This document shows, one piece after another, positions 10,392 through 20,334 of a stretch of 64,000 nucleotides of DNA; within the stretch, counting starts at the first letter, position 1, and each line of letters begins with the position of its first letter. The stretch is from UBA6059 sp964351595 (GTDB lineage: Bacteria > Bacteroidota > Bacteroidia > Cytophagales > Cyclobacteriaceae). The notes beneath the pieces are model-generated. The model searched no databases. It was given only the letters and a program-made list of their open reading frames with translations, and had not been told where the DNA came from. The DNA lies in contig CAYGOT010000015.1 of the NCBI GenBank assembly GCA_964351595.1, positions 1 to 64,000 on the forward strand, written 5' to 3'. Made by a program: the position numbers and the translations under genes.

Positions 10392-10465
10392 ATAGACCCC
10401 AGGGTCTATCGGCAGCAATAAATCCTAAAAATGGAATTAATATGCTGTAAACCAATAGGTTACAG
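10392..10465. promoter_or_regulatory. Two inverted repeats upstream of the barrel/giant operon
   Basis: A perfect 8-bp-arm inverted repeat ATAGACCC-CA-GGGTCTAT occupies 10392-10409. A second stem with arms CTGTAAACC and GGTTACAG (one bulge, loop AATA) occupies 10445-10465. Both lie in the 217-bp gap between the response-regulator gene and the barrel gene. They could be operators or, for the second, a weak terminator of the regulator operon. No -7 box was found here. Confidence 0.35.
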
Positions 10466-10547
10466 TATTGATAAAAACATACTTATCGCAAGCATTTCGA
10501 CAAAGAGGGTATTTGACTCGACCGATCCTGCTGTAGAAATGATCACG

Positions 10548-11132
10548 TCAGGTATTTCCTATCGCCCAGCTCAATAGGGCGTTATTTTCAGAAGGAAGCT
10601 CCAATTTTCGACAAATATTATGTCGATGGTTTTTTACGGTGCTGATACTGATACCCAGCTCCACGGCTATTTCTTTACTTGTCTTGTGCTCGCTGATGGC
10701 TCGCACGATTCTTTGTTCCATCACTGAAAGGCCGTCAATCTTCTTATTCGTCTCAGCCTTTGCAGGTGATTCTGCCACCGCCATTTCCAAGGCCGCCTTG
10801 AAATCATTTGCTTTATAAGGCTTGGTGAGAAAGCCCTTTGGAAAGGTATTTTTGGCCTTATCAAGGGTGTCTTGATCCACGTAGGATGACAAAAAAACAA
10901 ATGGAATACCTACGTTTTCGTTGATATAATGCGCCAGGTCAATACCTGATTTAGACGCGCCAAGGTTAATATCCAATATCGCCACATCGGGCTTTTCTTT
11001 CAAAAGCTCGATCGCCTCTGAATAATTTAGCGCTGGAGTCAGTGCTTCGAAACCTGCTTCTACAAGTATATCGGCTATATGATCAGCCGTGATAAACTCG
11101 TCTTCTACGATCAGTACCCTTATATTACGCAT
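10548..11132 (-). CDS. Response regulator, receiver plus LuxR-type HTH
   Basis: 194 residues. The receiver domain spans about residues 4-120, with acidic pocket E10-D11, phospho-acceptor D54 (AILDIN), switch Ser82/83 and K104 in the TKPY motif. A LuxR/NarL-type helix-turn-helix spans about 133-185 (SKEIAVELGISISTVKNH). It starts 2 bp after the stop of the sensor-kinase gene, so the pair is a two-component operon. It should bind DNA after phosphorylation by that kinase. The downstream barrel/giant-protein operon on the same strand is a possible target; this is inferred from proximity alone. Confidence 0.92.
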   Translation of the reverse strand: MRNIRVLIVEDEFITADHIADILVEAGFEALTPALNYSEAIELLKEKPDVAILDINLGASKSGIDLAHYINENVGIPFVFLSSYVDQDTLDKAKNTFPKGFLTKPYKANDFKAALEMAVAESPAKAETNKKIDGLSVMEQRIVRAISEHKTSKEIAVELGISISTVKNHRHNICRKLELPSENNALLSWAIGNT

Positions 11133-11134
11133 AG

Positions 11135-13558
11135 CTAGGCTGCTTCTTTACGACGTAAAGTATCCTTAACTGTGACCATAAATATATTACCGTTTTCGTA
11201 TTGGTGGGTCAGTTGTCCATGCAGTTGTCTACTAAGACCACTTGTTAGCTTTAGTCCGTAGCTTTCTTTGAGGATTTCTGATAAGGGCATAGGTAAGTCC
11301 TGTCCTTTGTCCTGCACCGTGAGTCTGTAGTTTCCTTCTGCAGATTTAGTCATTTTGATAGCAAGTGACAGCAGGCCGTCTTTCTCACCATACTTAAAAA
11401 CATTAGTCACCAGTTCATTGACAATCAACCCTAGCGGAATAGCAGTATCAATATCCAAATCTACACTGGGAATGTCCAGTAACATATGATCTGGTGGTCG
11501 CGTATCATTAATTTCAATAATCTGCGATACCAACTCTTCGATGTAGTCTTTGATATTAAGGCTTACCAGATCGTCGTGTTTGTAAAGGCTCTGATGAAGT
11601 AATGACATGGTCGCCACCCTACTCCGGCTGTCTGCCAGCAAGCTCGAAGGATCGGCATCTTTATGCCAGGATCGATCAGTATCCAGCAGACTGATGATGA
11701 GTTGGAGGTTATTCTTCACGCGATGATGCACTTCTTTTAGCAGTGTTTCGATTCGCTCGTTTCTAGTTTCGATGCTCTTTTTTTGATTTTCGATGAGAGC
11801 ACGCCGCTTATTGAGTTTTCGGTTATTATTAGCTTGAACTATACCAAAAACTAGTGCAAGAACTAGCAGTGCCCCAACAAAAAATACAAGTTGGTTTTGG
11901 GCTCTGGTCTTGGATCGCTCCAAGTCTAAACCTTTCTTCAATAGAATATTCTCCTGATCTTTCTTCTGAGTTTCATATTTTATGGCCTGATTGGCAAATT
12001 GCTTATTCCTAGACTCATTAAACAAGCTATCTTCTAATGTCTTAAAATGCTGATGGGCCACATAGGCTTCTTCAAATCTTCCGCTCTCTGCAAATACCTT
12101 CGACTTAGTTTGGTAAGTGTCACGGATCATTCTCTTGTACAAGGTTTTATTTACGAGTTCTTCGGCCTCCAGAACAAGGTCAATTGCCTTTTTATGATCG
12201 TCAAGTAATGAGGCTGCTTCAGACAACCCTAGTAAGTTCCTGATTTTCATTCCGATGATCCCCTGGGCATTACATATTGACAATGATTCCTCAAGATAGT
12301 GCTTAGCCTCATGAGGCCTTTCTTGCAAAATCAAAACATTCCCAATATTGTATAATGGAACTACATGATATGCAGATGATTGGGTGCGTCGAAAAGCAAG
12401 ACTTCTCTCATAGTACTCAAGTGCCTTTTGGTACTCCTGTTTTATCTCATAGGCATTCGCATAGCTATTGTTGCAGAGAGCTACACCATTCTCATCATTT
12501 AAAGCAGTGTAGATATTGAATGCATTATCTATAGCATCAAGTGTTTTATCATGTTGCTTATTGTCGAAAAAGGTTTGACTTAATCTAACATATGCGTCGG
12601 CCTTTCCAATTTCATATCCATATTTCTCACTCACCTTGATGCAATTGTTGGCATAGTTCACCGCCTCTTCAAAGATTCCGAGCATTCTATACGCATAGGA
12701 AAGGCTATTTAGCCATTTGACCTGATCATACAGATTTCCCTCCTCTTCCGCTTGCGCTAGCAGTATCTTATATCCTTCGATAGCCGGAGGGTAGTCCCCT
12801 TTATGGTAATAAATATGGCTTTCTAAGTCCTTGGACTTTTTGAATACTGATATGTCATCAGCTTGCTTGCTCTGAGCTGCAAGTTCTACAGTAAGCGTAA
12901 GTGCTTCATCCAATCTATTGTCTCTATATATAGTGTAGTTCCTGATATGACGACTCAGAAGTGACTGATGAGCATGCTCTTGCCTGCTCAGTAAACTATC
13001 AGCAATATCAATATTGGCAAATGCCCGCTCTATCTTCCAATCATATGCCTGGGCCAATGCTCGCTGGAGGTGGGCTGCTATCAGGATGTCAGTGTCTCCG
13101 GCACTCCTACCAGAATGGATAGCCGCTGCATAGCGCAATTCGGCCTCATCGTACATCTGTATCTCCGTCAGTTGCATCCCTGCACTAAGATTAATCTGTG
13201 CAGCTATTATATCTGCTTCACCTTGAGCAAGTACCAGCGCCGAATCGATCAATGTAGAAGCCTTTTTGCTTCTTAAGGTCAAAAACTCAAATCCAGCTTT
13301 ATCGATCAAGTACAGTGCATGAGCCCCAGACGTATTGATCAACGTGGATCCCACTTTCTCCAGATATACATTGGCATAGGGTATATCAGAATAAAGTAGC
13401 CCCAGGTACTCAATTTGGACTTTCTTGTAATTGTATAATTCTTGCTGATCCGCGTTATCCCTTTTATCACTTCGTTCGCTAAGGTTGGTCGCTGCTTTTG
13501 AGGATGTGATTTGAAATGCAATAGATAATATCAGAAGCAAATATCTCATAAGCAACAT
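11135..13558 (-). CDS. TPR sensor histidine kinase, HisKA_2 type
   Basis: 807 residues. The order is a signal peptide (residues 1-22), a long periplasmic helical tetratricopeptide-like region to about 540, a transmembrane segment at about 555-577 (VFFVGALLVLALVFGIV), a short coiled coil, then a HisKA_2 phospho-acceptor region with the box EVHHRVKNNLQLI (H612 is the likely site, being followed by R) and a C-terminal HATPase. The Asn box is near LGLIVNELVTNVFKYG. Kinases of this build are common in Bacteroidota and pair with LuxR-type regulators, as here. The sensed signal is unknown. A -7 promoter box lies 18 bp upstream of the ATG. A second ATG three codons on is an equally possible start. 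Confidence 0.9.
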   Translation of the reverse strand: MLLMRYLLLILSIAFQITSSKAATNLSERSDKRDNADQQELYNYKKVQIEYLGLLYSDIPYANVYLEKVGSTLINTSGAHALYLIDKAGFEFLTLRSKKASTLIDSALVLAQGEADIIAAQINLSAGMQLTEIQMYDEAELRYAAAIHSGRSAGDTDILIAAHLQRALAQAYDWKIERAFANIDIADSLLSRQEHAHQSLLSRHIRNYTIYRDNRLDEALTLTVELAAQSKQADDISVFKKSKDLESHIYYHKGDYPPAIEGYKILLAQAEEEGNLYDQVKWLNSLSYAYRMLGIFEEAVNYANNCIKVSEKYGYEIGKADAYVRLSQTFFDNKQHDKTLDAIDNAFNIYTALNDENGVALCNNSYANAYEIKQEYQKALEYYERSLAFRRTQSSAYHVVPLYNIGNVLILQERPHEAKHYLEESLSICNAQGIIGMKIRNLLGLSEAASLLDDHKKAIDLVLEAEELVNKTLYKRMIRDTYQTKSKVFAESGRFEEAYVAHQHFKTLEDSLFNESRNKQFANQAIKYETQKKDQENILLKKGLDLERSKTRAQNQLVFFVGALLVLALVFGIVQANNNRKLNKRRALIENQKKSIETRNERIETLLKEVHHRVKNNLQLIISLLDTDRSWHKDADPSSLLADSRSRVATMSLLHQSLYKHDDLVSLNIKDYIEELVSQIIEINDTRPPDHMLLDIPSVDLDIDTAIPLGLIVNELVTNVFKYGEKDGLLSLAIKMTKSAEGNYRLTVQDKGQDLPMPLSEILKESYGLKLTSGLSRQLHGQLTHQYENGNIFMVTVKDTLRRKEAA

Positions 13559-13575
13559 TGCAGTAAATTATTGTT

Positions 13576-13583
13576 CAAAGCTA
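13576..13583 (-). promoter_or_regulatory. Bacteroidota -7 promoter box for the sensor kinase operon
   Basis: TAGCTTTG on the minus strand matches the Bacteroidota -7 consensus TAnnTTTG. It predicts a transcript start near 13570 and a leader of about 12 nt. No clear TTTG -33 box was found. Confidence 0.5.
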
Positions 13584-13745
13584 TTCTAACATAATCATAC
13601 TCGCATAAGCCCAGTATGAATAATTTAGAAAGCCAGCTATTACTAGCTAATAAATCTAAACTTAGGGTGGACAGAAGTTTGTTAGATATTGAGGTTTGAT
13701 CATCTTTTGATTAGTTCTCATCACCTTTCATCCTCATACTTCACA

Positions 13746-13975
13746 TCAAATCACGCCCGAGTCTTTGATACCAGTTTTGTAGGTCTTGATCACATGAACG
13801 GGTTTACGACGCTTGGTTCACTTGAAGCCCTACTCTCTCCTGAGTGGTCTTTGAGTCGTCTTTCTATGTCATTAGACTGACCCGCATAGATCTTGTCATT
13901 TTCTAACTGAAGGACATAAATGTAGATTTCTTCATTTGCTTGATTTTTCATTTTAATTCCGGTTATATGAAACAA
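13746..13975 (-). pseudogene. GIY-YIG endonuclease-like gene, frameshifted and interrupted
   Basis: The open part (13790-13975) encodes a GIY-YIG N-terminus: IYIYVLQLENDKIYAGQSND followed by IERRLKDHSG. The reading then leaves the expected frame. In another frame of the same strand the bases continue as K-(TGA)-TKRRKPVHVIKTYKTG to a TGA at 13746-13748, matching the usual K-W-T-K-x-x-K-P motif except that the Trp codon is TGA. So there is a frameshift around 13820 plus a TGG-to-TGA-like change, and the conserved C-terminal half is missing. Small single-domain GIY-YIG proteins are common in Bacteroidota; this copy is dead or encodes only a 61-residue stub. Confidence 0.65.
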
Positions 13976-14414
13976 TTATTTAATTGTGACACACAACCAG
14001 ACACCTTTCTGAGAAGGCAAATGGAAGAGTTGACTTTTGATCCTTACGATGCGAGCGACCTAGCCCAGGCTAATGAGAAAATGACAAGTACCGATTTGCA
14101 GGGAAAGCGGGGCAAAGGGGTCTGAGGTTTGCACAGGTAAAAAGTGTGCGGAGGTAGTAATGCTACCTCATTGCTTAAATAGACTACTTTTGGCTCTGTG
14201 CAAGGGTAGCTGATACTGGCTACCAACTGAGTTATAACCATTTGATGTTCAATAATATCCAGATATGAGGTTACGATTTTCTTTACTGTATTCTACTAAA
14301 CTAATTTTTGAATTTGTATGCTAGAAACCCTGCAAATATCGTGTGACGGGGAACACCGTGTAAAAGGCATTTGATCTATACAACATTTGGTGACAAGCAT
14401 ATCACAAGATGGTT
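13976..14414. other. Intergenic stretch without a supported gene
   Basis: Small hairpins are present, for example arms GAGGTAG and CTACCTC near 14150 and GTAGC/GCTAC near 14206. A 61-codon plus-strand reading frame beginning at 13940 overlaps the GIY-YIG remnant and resembles nothing known. No RNA gene was recognised. Confidence 0.4.
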
Positions 14415-15107
14415 TCAATTTCCAAAGCGATAGTCTACTGATTTACGGTAACTACCGCCGATGGGTATGCGCCTTGCTTTGATCATCAGGCTATTGCCCT
14501 CCAGGTAGCTGATATGATTTACGTTCACAATAAACGATCTGTGTACACGCACAAAATCATGAGTCAGCGAGGTTTCTAAACCGCGCATACTTTGCAGAGC
14601 CATGATTTTCCGGCCATCCGATAAATAATAGGCGACATATTCGCGCATGCTCTCAATATAGAGTACGTCAGCGGCATTGAGGCGATACAGCCGATGATCC
14701 GCCTGAATATTTAATATAGCCGCAGCTTCGGGCGTATACCGCTTGGCCAATACACGCTCAGTTGCTTTATTGACTGCTTGAAGATAACGATCGAAGCTAA
14801 ATGGCTTGACCAGGTAATCAACCACATCAAGGTTGAAGCCCTCTAAGGCATAGTTGGCGTATGCCGTAGTGAAAATGACCGACGGGACATTTTTGACTGT
14901 CCTCAAAAAATCCGTTCCCTTGATGTCAGGCATTTGGATATCTAAAAAAATAAGATCTATCTGCTGCTCATGGATAAGGTTCAAAGCATGTATTGGACTT
15001 TTGAACTTACCTACTAACCTAAGCGATGGGACTTTAACAAGAAAATTCTCGAGTAAATCACGAGCCGGTTGTTCATCGTCGATGATTGCACAGTTGATTT
15101 GGATCAT
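14415..15107 (-). CDS. LytTR-family response regulator
   Basis: 230 residues. The receiver domain (about 4-118) has acidic residues D10-D11, phospho-acceptor D56 (IFLDIQMPD), the TTAYANYALEGF switch region and the YLVKPF lysine motif. A LytTR DNA-binding domain (about 130-228) carries FVRVHRSFIVNVNHI. Its ATG overlaps the stop of the LytS-type kinase by 4 bp (ATGA), so the two are translationally coupled. It is the cognate output regulator of that kinase. Divergence from the TonB receptor/DUF4249 pair makes that pair a likely target. Confidence 0.95.
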   Translation of the reverse strand: MIQINCAIIDDEQPARDLLENFLVKVPSLRLVGKFKSPIHALNLIHEQQIDLIFLDIQMPDIKGTDFLRTVKNVPSVIFTTAYANYALEGFNLDVVDYLVKPFSFDRYLQAVNKATERVLAKRYTPEAAAILNIQADHRLYRLNAADVLYIESMREYVAYYLSDGRKIMALQSMRGLETSLTHDFVRVHRSFIVNVNHISYLEGNSLMIKARRIPIGGSYRKSVDYRFGN

Positions 15108-16138
15108 GTTAGCTGCACTTTTAAGTTCACGCTGTACTTATCAGAATCATCAATCAGGCATAAATCGTGACGGTCAGGGTAGAGCAATTGCAGCCGCTTC
15201 CTCACATTTTCTATTCCTATACCCCCAGTTTGGTCTTTGCTCACCAGACCATTCGGCTTACTGTTGACTACCGAAAAACTCAGCAATCCATGATCGGTGA
15301 TCTCCAGCATAATACTGAGTGAACCTCCCATTTCGCTCTCAAGGTGCCCATGCTTGAAGGCGTTCTCCACAAAAGGAATGAGGATCATAGGAGAGATAGT
15401 CAGATCACTCTGCTGATAGTCAAAATGTATGTCGCTGATCTGATCATCTTTAAGTTTTTGAAGTGCTATAAAATTAGAAATATAAGCTACCTCTTTTGAC
15501 AATGGTACCTGATCGCCATTGCACTCGTATAGCATATAGCGTAGCATTCCACTCAGACTGACCAGCATGTCGGGCGCCCTATCCGACTTAGCTACCACCA
15601 GAGAATAAATATTGTTGAGGGAATTAAATAGAAAATGGGGATTGATTTGAGATTTTAAATGTTTCAACTCGGCTTTGAAATGCTCAGCGCGGAGTTGGTT
15701 AGTCTCCGCCTCTCGCACCCTGGCATGCTCTGTTATCCTAAGCACTGTAGATACCAAAAACACGATAGCCATAGGCAATACCATAGGTACCATACGACGA
15801 ATATGAATAGCTGATCCTGTATTAATTGCATCTTGTCTTTGTGGCCTAAGATCAGCAGGGTAAAAATCCAGGTACGGCTGAAGTATAAACTTATTGATTA
15901 CTATAGTTGCTATGAGTATGGCAGTTACATACATCCAATACCGCCAAACCTCATGCCTTAGATAATACCTCGGCATTAGCCATTGATAGTTGATATAAAA
16001 ATAGAATGCATGAAATCCGACCAGCACCCCGGATACCATGAATGCCTCGTGAGTGGCCATTCTGGTCATAGTCAGACTCACGAGGAGTACATAGAGTACA
16101 AACCAAATAATAATATGTGTGGAAAATCGGTACTCCAA
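15104..16138 (-). CDS. LytS/YehU-type sensor histidine kinase
   Basis: 344 residues. Four hydrophobic segments lie in residues about 8-135, with no periplasmic sensor domain of note. They are followed by the His_kinase domain (PF06580 type) with phospho-acceptor motif LKSQINPHFLFNSLNNI and a C-terminal HATPase (VPFVENAFKHG Asn box, GGIGIENVRKRL glycine box). This family phosphorylates LytTR regulators, and the gene overlaps one by 4 bp. The signal is unknown. It is transcribed divergently from the TonB-dependent receptor gene. Confidence 0.94.
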   Translation of the reverse strand: MEYRFSTHIIIWFVLYVLLVSLTMTRMATHEAFMVSGVLVGFHAFYFYINYQWLMPRYYLRHEVWRYWMYVTAILIATIVINKFILQPYLDFYPADLRPQRQDAINTGSAIHIRRMVPMVLPMAIVFLVSTVLRITEHARVREAETNQLRAEHFKAELKHLKSQINPHFLFNSLNNIYSLVVAKSDRAPDMLVSLSGMLRYMLYECNGDQVPLSKEVAYISNFIALQKLKDDQISDIHFDYQQSDLTISPMILIPFVENAFKHGHLESEMGGSLSIMLEITDHGLLSFSVVNSKPNGLVSKDQTGGIGIENVRKRLQLLYPDRHDLCLIDDSDKYSVNLKVQLT

Positions 16139-16326
16139 TGAGATGAATGAATAAGATTAAATTCTAAAATAGCCGTAATGGTCGCCCAGACCAAAATATA
16201 TCTACCAATGGCTTAGTTTTCTCAACGAACTTCATTCCACACGGAGCAGTGCGGAGCTTCGTTGATTTTTTGTTGGCATTGGTAGATTATTTTTTTGATT
16301 GCCCGCCAGGATATGGATCATTGGAC

Positions 16327-19107
16327 ATGATCTTAAAACTAATATCGAAGACCAGTTTAATAAATGTTCTTTTTTGGAGACGCTTTTTGCTTATAGTATC
16401 GCTTGTCTCCGCCTCTATGAGCAGTCTGAGGGCTCAGGACTATTCACAAATACTTATCGACGAGCAGTTTATGGGCATGACTCTCTACAGTATTTTCGAC
16501 AAAATAGCTGCCAGATACCCGCTTTCCTTCGACTTCAAAGAAGACGAACTCCCCAATAAGCTCATGACAGGTAAGATGTATAGCAAAAAGCCGATTTCTA
16601 CTGTGCTCGATGAGTTGCTTACAGGCTATGACGTACAGTACAAAATTCAGCCAACTGGAAGTGTGATCATCCGCAAGACAGGTACAGATATAGAGGACCA
16701 GATCATCGAGGAGTTTCATCTCGATGCTGAGCCTACTCGCTTTGATTTCACACTCAAGGGACAAGTAGTGGACAAGTCGTCTGGTGAGACACTTCCCTTC
16801 GCCACTATAGGAATGGTATATGGCTCCTCTGGCACTGCTTCTAATGTCGATGGCTACTTCACGCTCACGGATCTGGCAACAGACACTTCTACTATCGCAG
16901 TACAATATATGGGCTATCAGACCTTACGCGTAAAACTCTATCCCGAGATGATAGCGCAGGAATTCACCACTTTCAAGCTATTATCAAACACCACCCAACT
17001 CAAAGAGGTAGTGATTTCTGATAAGAAAGAGCATATGATGAAAGCCTCTTCCGACATCAGCACTATTTCACTTTCTCCTGCACAGCTCTCCGGGTTGCCC
17101 AGTCTGGGTGAGAAGGACATCTTTCGGTCACTACAGCTATTGCCAGGGGTAAGTGCTACCAATGAAACGTCATCAGGCCTCTACGTTCGTGGCGGTACAC
17201 CGGATCAAAACCTCATCCTCTTTGATGGCTTTACGGTCTATCATGTTGATCATTTTTATGGTTTTTTCAGCGCCTTCAATGCCAATGCCGTCAAAGACAT
17301 ACAGTTTTACAAAGGGGGTTTTGAGTCAGCCTATGGCGGTCGACTGTCAAGCGTGGTGTCGCTGACTGGCAAAAACGGCAATACCAATCAGCTCTCCGGT
17401 AACTTTGGTATCAGCGCCCTGAGTGCCAATGCTTCGCTTGAAGGCCCTATCGCCAATGGCAAGGGCTCGTTCTTCATTTCCGGTAGGCGATCATACACTG
17501 ATATCATCAGGAGTGGCCTGTACAACGATATCTTCGATCTCTTCACCGACGAGGCTGAAACTCCTGCTGCCCCTCAAGGCCAAGGCAGACCTGGCGGGGG
17601 TGGACGCTTTGCTGAGCTCCAAACCCAGCCCGCTTTCTACTTTTATGACCTCAACGGCAAAGTCACTTACCGACCCACCGATAAGGATGTACTTTCGTTT
17701 TCGATCTACAACGGTGAAGATAATCTCGACAACTCCAATGACTTCAGCAGCAATCAACTAGGGAACCTACCAGGGGCCAATACTGACTTCAACAACAATA
17801 CTATCGACCTCAATGACTGGGGCAATGTGGGCTCAAGCTTCAAATGGGGTCGTCAGTGGAACGACAAACTGTTTTCTAATACCGTACTCTCCTACTCTAA
17901 CTACTTCACCAATCGGGAGCGCTATTCTGAGACAGAAATCACTCGTGCTGATACTACTTTCAACGTCCGGACGGGTATATTCGAGGACAATGACGTGATA
18001 GACCTCACCCTAAGGTCTGACTATGAGCTTAACCTGAGTCAAAAGCACTCCGTGGGATTTGGTCTACAGATCACGCATAACCAGGTCAACTATCTACAGA
18101 TACAAAATGACACCACCGAGGTGCTCAATCGCAATGATAAGGGGCAGACATACGCCGCATATTTACAGGATACCTGGCAGCCCACAGAGCACCTCACTAT
18201 CAAGCCAGGAGCCCGGTTGACCTACTACAGCGAGACGGATCAGGTGTACATCGAGCCACGACTCTCAGCTTCATATCAGGTCAGTCCGCGCATCAAGGCC
18301 AAGGCTGCCTGGGGACTTCACAACCAGTATGTGACCCGCGTAGTGCGTGAGGATATCTCTCAAGGCAGCCGTGACTTTTGGCTCCTGGCCAACGACGAAT
18401 TGAACCCGGTGAGTTCGTCGACCCACTATGTGGTCGGGGCATCCTATGAGACTGACCAGTTCCTGTTAGATGTAGAAGCCTATCACAAGTATTACACCGG
18501 CCTATCGGAATATACCCTGCGTCTTAGCAACAATTTATTTAATCAATCCGCTGAAGTTTCCGAACTCTTCTATCAGGGTACGGGATACTCAAGAGGTTTG
18601 GAGTTTCTCTTGCAGAAAAAGTTTGGGGAATACACCGGATGGATCGGTTACACCCTTAGTGAAACGATACATGAATTTCCAGAACTCTCCGATGATCCCT
18701 ACCCAGCCCTACACGATCAGACGCACGAGTTCAAGACCATCAATAGTCTGAGGCTCGGCAACTGGACACTATCAGGTACCTGGGTATACGCTACTGGCAA
18801 GCCATACACCAGCCCAATAGGCGGCTATGAAATCGAGCTGCTCGATGGCACCTCCAACTCCTACATCAGTGTCGGTGAAAAGAACACCCTGCGCCTGGAC
18901 CCATACCATCGGATGGATGTGTCAGCCACCTATGGATGGGACTGGGGCTCCAGGGCAAAAGCAGAGCTCGGTATGTCGGTCTTCAACCTGTACAACAATA
19001 CCAATACATGGTATAAAACCTTTGAAGTCATCGAAGGCGATATGATCGTCACAGATGTCAACACTATCGGTTTCACACCCAATATTTTCTTCAACATCAA
19101 ATTTTAG
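16327..19107 (+). CDS. TonB-dependent receptor with STN domain
   Basis: 926 residues from the ATG at 16327. An in-frame GTG at 16249 would add 26 residues ahead of a normal signal peptide and is less likely. After the signal peptide (ending SLRAQ) come an STN domain (about 42-118), a carboxypeptidase-regulatory-like beta domain (about 140-198, GQVVDKSSGETLPFATIG), a TonB plug (about 232-348, GLYVRGGTPDQNLILFDG) and a 22-strand-type barrel ending in Phe (NIFFNIKF). STN receptors may couple uptake to signalling. No FecR/sigma pair is adjacent; instead a LytS/LytTR pair is divergent. The substrate cannot be read from sequence. The DUF4249 lipoprotein gene follows after 2 bp. Confidence 0.95.
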   Translation: MILKLISKTSLINVLFWRRFLLIVSLVSASMSSLRAQDYSQILIDEQFMGMTLYSIFDKIAARYPLSFDFKEDELPNKLMTGKMYSKKPISTVLDELLTGYDVQYKIQPTGSVIIRKTGTDIEDQIIEEFHLDAEPTRFDFTLKGQVVDKSSGETLPFATIGMVYGSSGTASNVDGYFTLTDLATDTSTIAVQYMGYQTLRVKLYPEMIAQEFTTFKLLSNTTQLKEVVISDKKEHMMKASSDISTISLSPAQLSGLPSLGEKDIFRSLQLLPGVSATNETSSGLYVRGGTPDQNLILFDGFTVYHVDHFYGFFSAFNANAVKDIQFYKGGFESAYGGRLSSVVSLTGKNGNTNQLSGNFGISALSANASLEGPIANGKGSFFISGRRSYTDIIRSGLYNDIFDLFTDEAETPAAPQGQGRPGGGGRFAELQTQPAFYFYDLNGKVTYRPTDKDVLSFSIYNGEDNLDNSNDFSSNQLGNLPGANTDFNNNTIDLNDWGNVGSSFKWGRQWNDKLFSNTVLSYSNYFTNRERYSETEITRADTTFNVRTGIFEDNDVIDLTLRSDYELNLSQKHSVGFGLQITHNQVNYLQIQNDTTEVLNRNDKGQTYAAYLQDTWQPTEHLTIKPGARLTYYSETDQVYIEPRLSASYQVSPRIKAKAAWGLHNQYVTRVVREDISQGSRDFWLLANDELNPVSSSTHYVVGASYETDQFLLDVEAYHKYYTGLSEYTLRLSNNLFNQSAEVSELFYQGTGYSRGLEFLLQKKFGEYTGWIGYTLSETIHEFPELSDDPYPALHDQTHEFKTINSLRLGNWTLSGTWVYATGKPYTSPIGGYEIELLDGTSNSYISVGEKNTLRLDPYHRMDVSATYGWDWGSRAKAELGMSVFNLYNNTNTWYKTFEVIEGDMIVTDVNTIGFTPNIFFNIKF

Positions 19108-19109
19108 GC

Positions 19110-19940
19110 ATGAGATCAATCGCCAGTATTATTATTAGTCTGACCTTATTTACCACACCATCATGCACGGATGAAGGACTCGATCCTACTACTACAGATG
19201 TGGTGATCATTGAAGGTTACCTTTACGCAGGTCAAGGCATTCAGGATATCAAGGTGAGTCAGTTGATCCCTTTCATTACTGACGAGGAGGAAACTTTTGA
19301 AATAGCAGATGCATCCGTGATGATAGAGACCCAAGGACAACAATACCTGCTTACACATGATCCTGAGGCCCCAGGCACCTATTACTATGAATACTATGAG
19401 GGTGCTGACCTGGAGATCGTAGAGGGTCAGACCTACCGACTTTCGCTTGAGTATTTTGGCAAGATGATTACTGCAGCCAGCACTGTACCCTCGTCACCTA
19501 CCGGAATGGAAATATCAACCTCCGAAGTAGAAATAGCCCCTATACTCTCCTTCGAGGACATATTTGATAGGCCAAGCATAGAGGCGATAGAAATCTACTG
19601 GGATAACCCGACCGGAGACTACTACTATGTGCTAGTTGAGAACATTGAGGTTAATCCACAGGACATCAACCAACTCGACCTTGGCGATGGCCGCAATTTC
19701 AGCTTTGTAACCGAACCCACTAATCTTGATGTACACAACATACGTCCTTTTTCACTATCGCAATACGGCAGTTACAGGGTGGTGCTATTCCAAGTGGGCC
19801 AGGAATATGTCAATCTTTATGAAACTGCAGAGCAAGACTCACGCAACCTCACAGAGCCGATTAGTAATGTAGAAAATGGCTTGGGAATCTTCACCTCCTT
19901 CAATAGTGATACTGTCTACTTTGAAGTCAAGCGACCTTGA
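19110..19940 (+). CDS. DUF4249-family lipoprotein
   Basis: 276 residues. A lipoprotein signal ends in TPSC with lipidated Cys19. The rest is beta-rich and fits DUF4249, with the early VIIEGYLYAGQGIQDIKVSQ stretch typical of the family. DUF4249 proteins are almost always encoded directly downstream of STN/TonB receptors of the type found here, and the 2-bp gap supports a shared transcript and function. It is probably an outer-membrane surface lipoprotein cooperating with the receptor. Its biochemical role is unknown. Confidence 0.85.
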   Translation: MRSIASIIISLTLFTTPSCTDEGLDPTTTDVVIIEGYLYAGQGIQDIKVSQLIPFITDEEETFEIADASVMIETQGQQYLLTHDPEAPGTYYYEYYEGADLEIVEGQTYRLSLEYFGKMITAASTVPSSPTGMEISTSEVEIAPILSFEDIFDRPSIEAIEIYWDNPTGDYYYVLVENIEVNPQDINQLDLGDGRNFSFVTEPTNLDVHNIRPFSLSQYGSYRVVLFQVGQEYVNLYETAEQDSRNLTEPISNVENGLGIFTSFNSDTVYFEVKRP

Positions 19941-20279
19941 GCAAAACATAAAGTCAACAAATATGTAGAGAGTGCATGACTCCTGTATCCAGGCCTGATG
20001 GAAGGGAAGCTGTCATCAGTGCCCATCATACTAATAACCTACTGATAAGCAGGTTGGTGCATTTTACAACCAAATCATCCATAAAGGCATAAGATAAATA
20101 TAGAAGAATCACGCTTACTTGACGGGTAGTATTGTGAGTACGGCGTAGAAAGGCTATACCCAGTTTTCTGTCCTATTTTTATTACGATAGAGACTGTATC
20201 TGCATCGTCCTCGCCATGTGGATAGATTACTACTATGTTGGAACTGCTTGATTCTGAGCTATCTGAATTTTATTTTCCA
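19941..20279. other. Intergenic stretch before the AraC gene
   Basis: No gene was supported. A weak hairpin (AACCT/AGGTT, near 20036-20055) may help terminate the receptor operon. A -7 box at 20280 ends the stretch and is listed separately. Confidence 0.4.
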
Positions 20280-20287
20280 TATGTTTG
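20280..20287 (+). promoter_or_regulatory. -7 promoter box for the AraC-type regulator
   Basis: TATGTTTG matches TAnnTTTG. It predicts a transcript start near 20294, about 40 nt before the ATG at 20335. No exact -33 TTTG is seen. Confidence 0.45.
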
Positions 20288-20334
20288 AATAATCATTTTT
20301 TGATGTTTTTTCCAAATAAGATTTTCTAGCGGCA

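Noticed and set aside
13940..14125. 61-codon plus-strand reading frame
   Set aside because: It overlaps the start of the GIY-YIG remnant, has no recognisable motif or promoter box, and is short enough to arise by chance.
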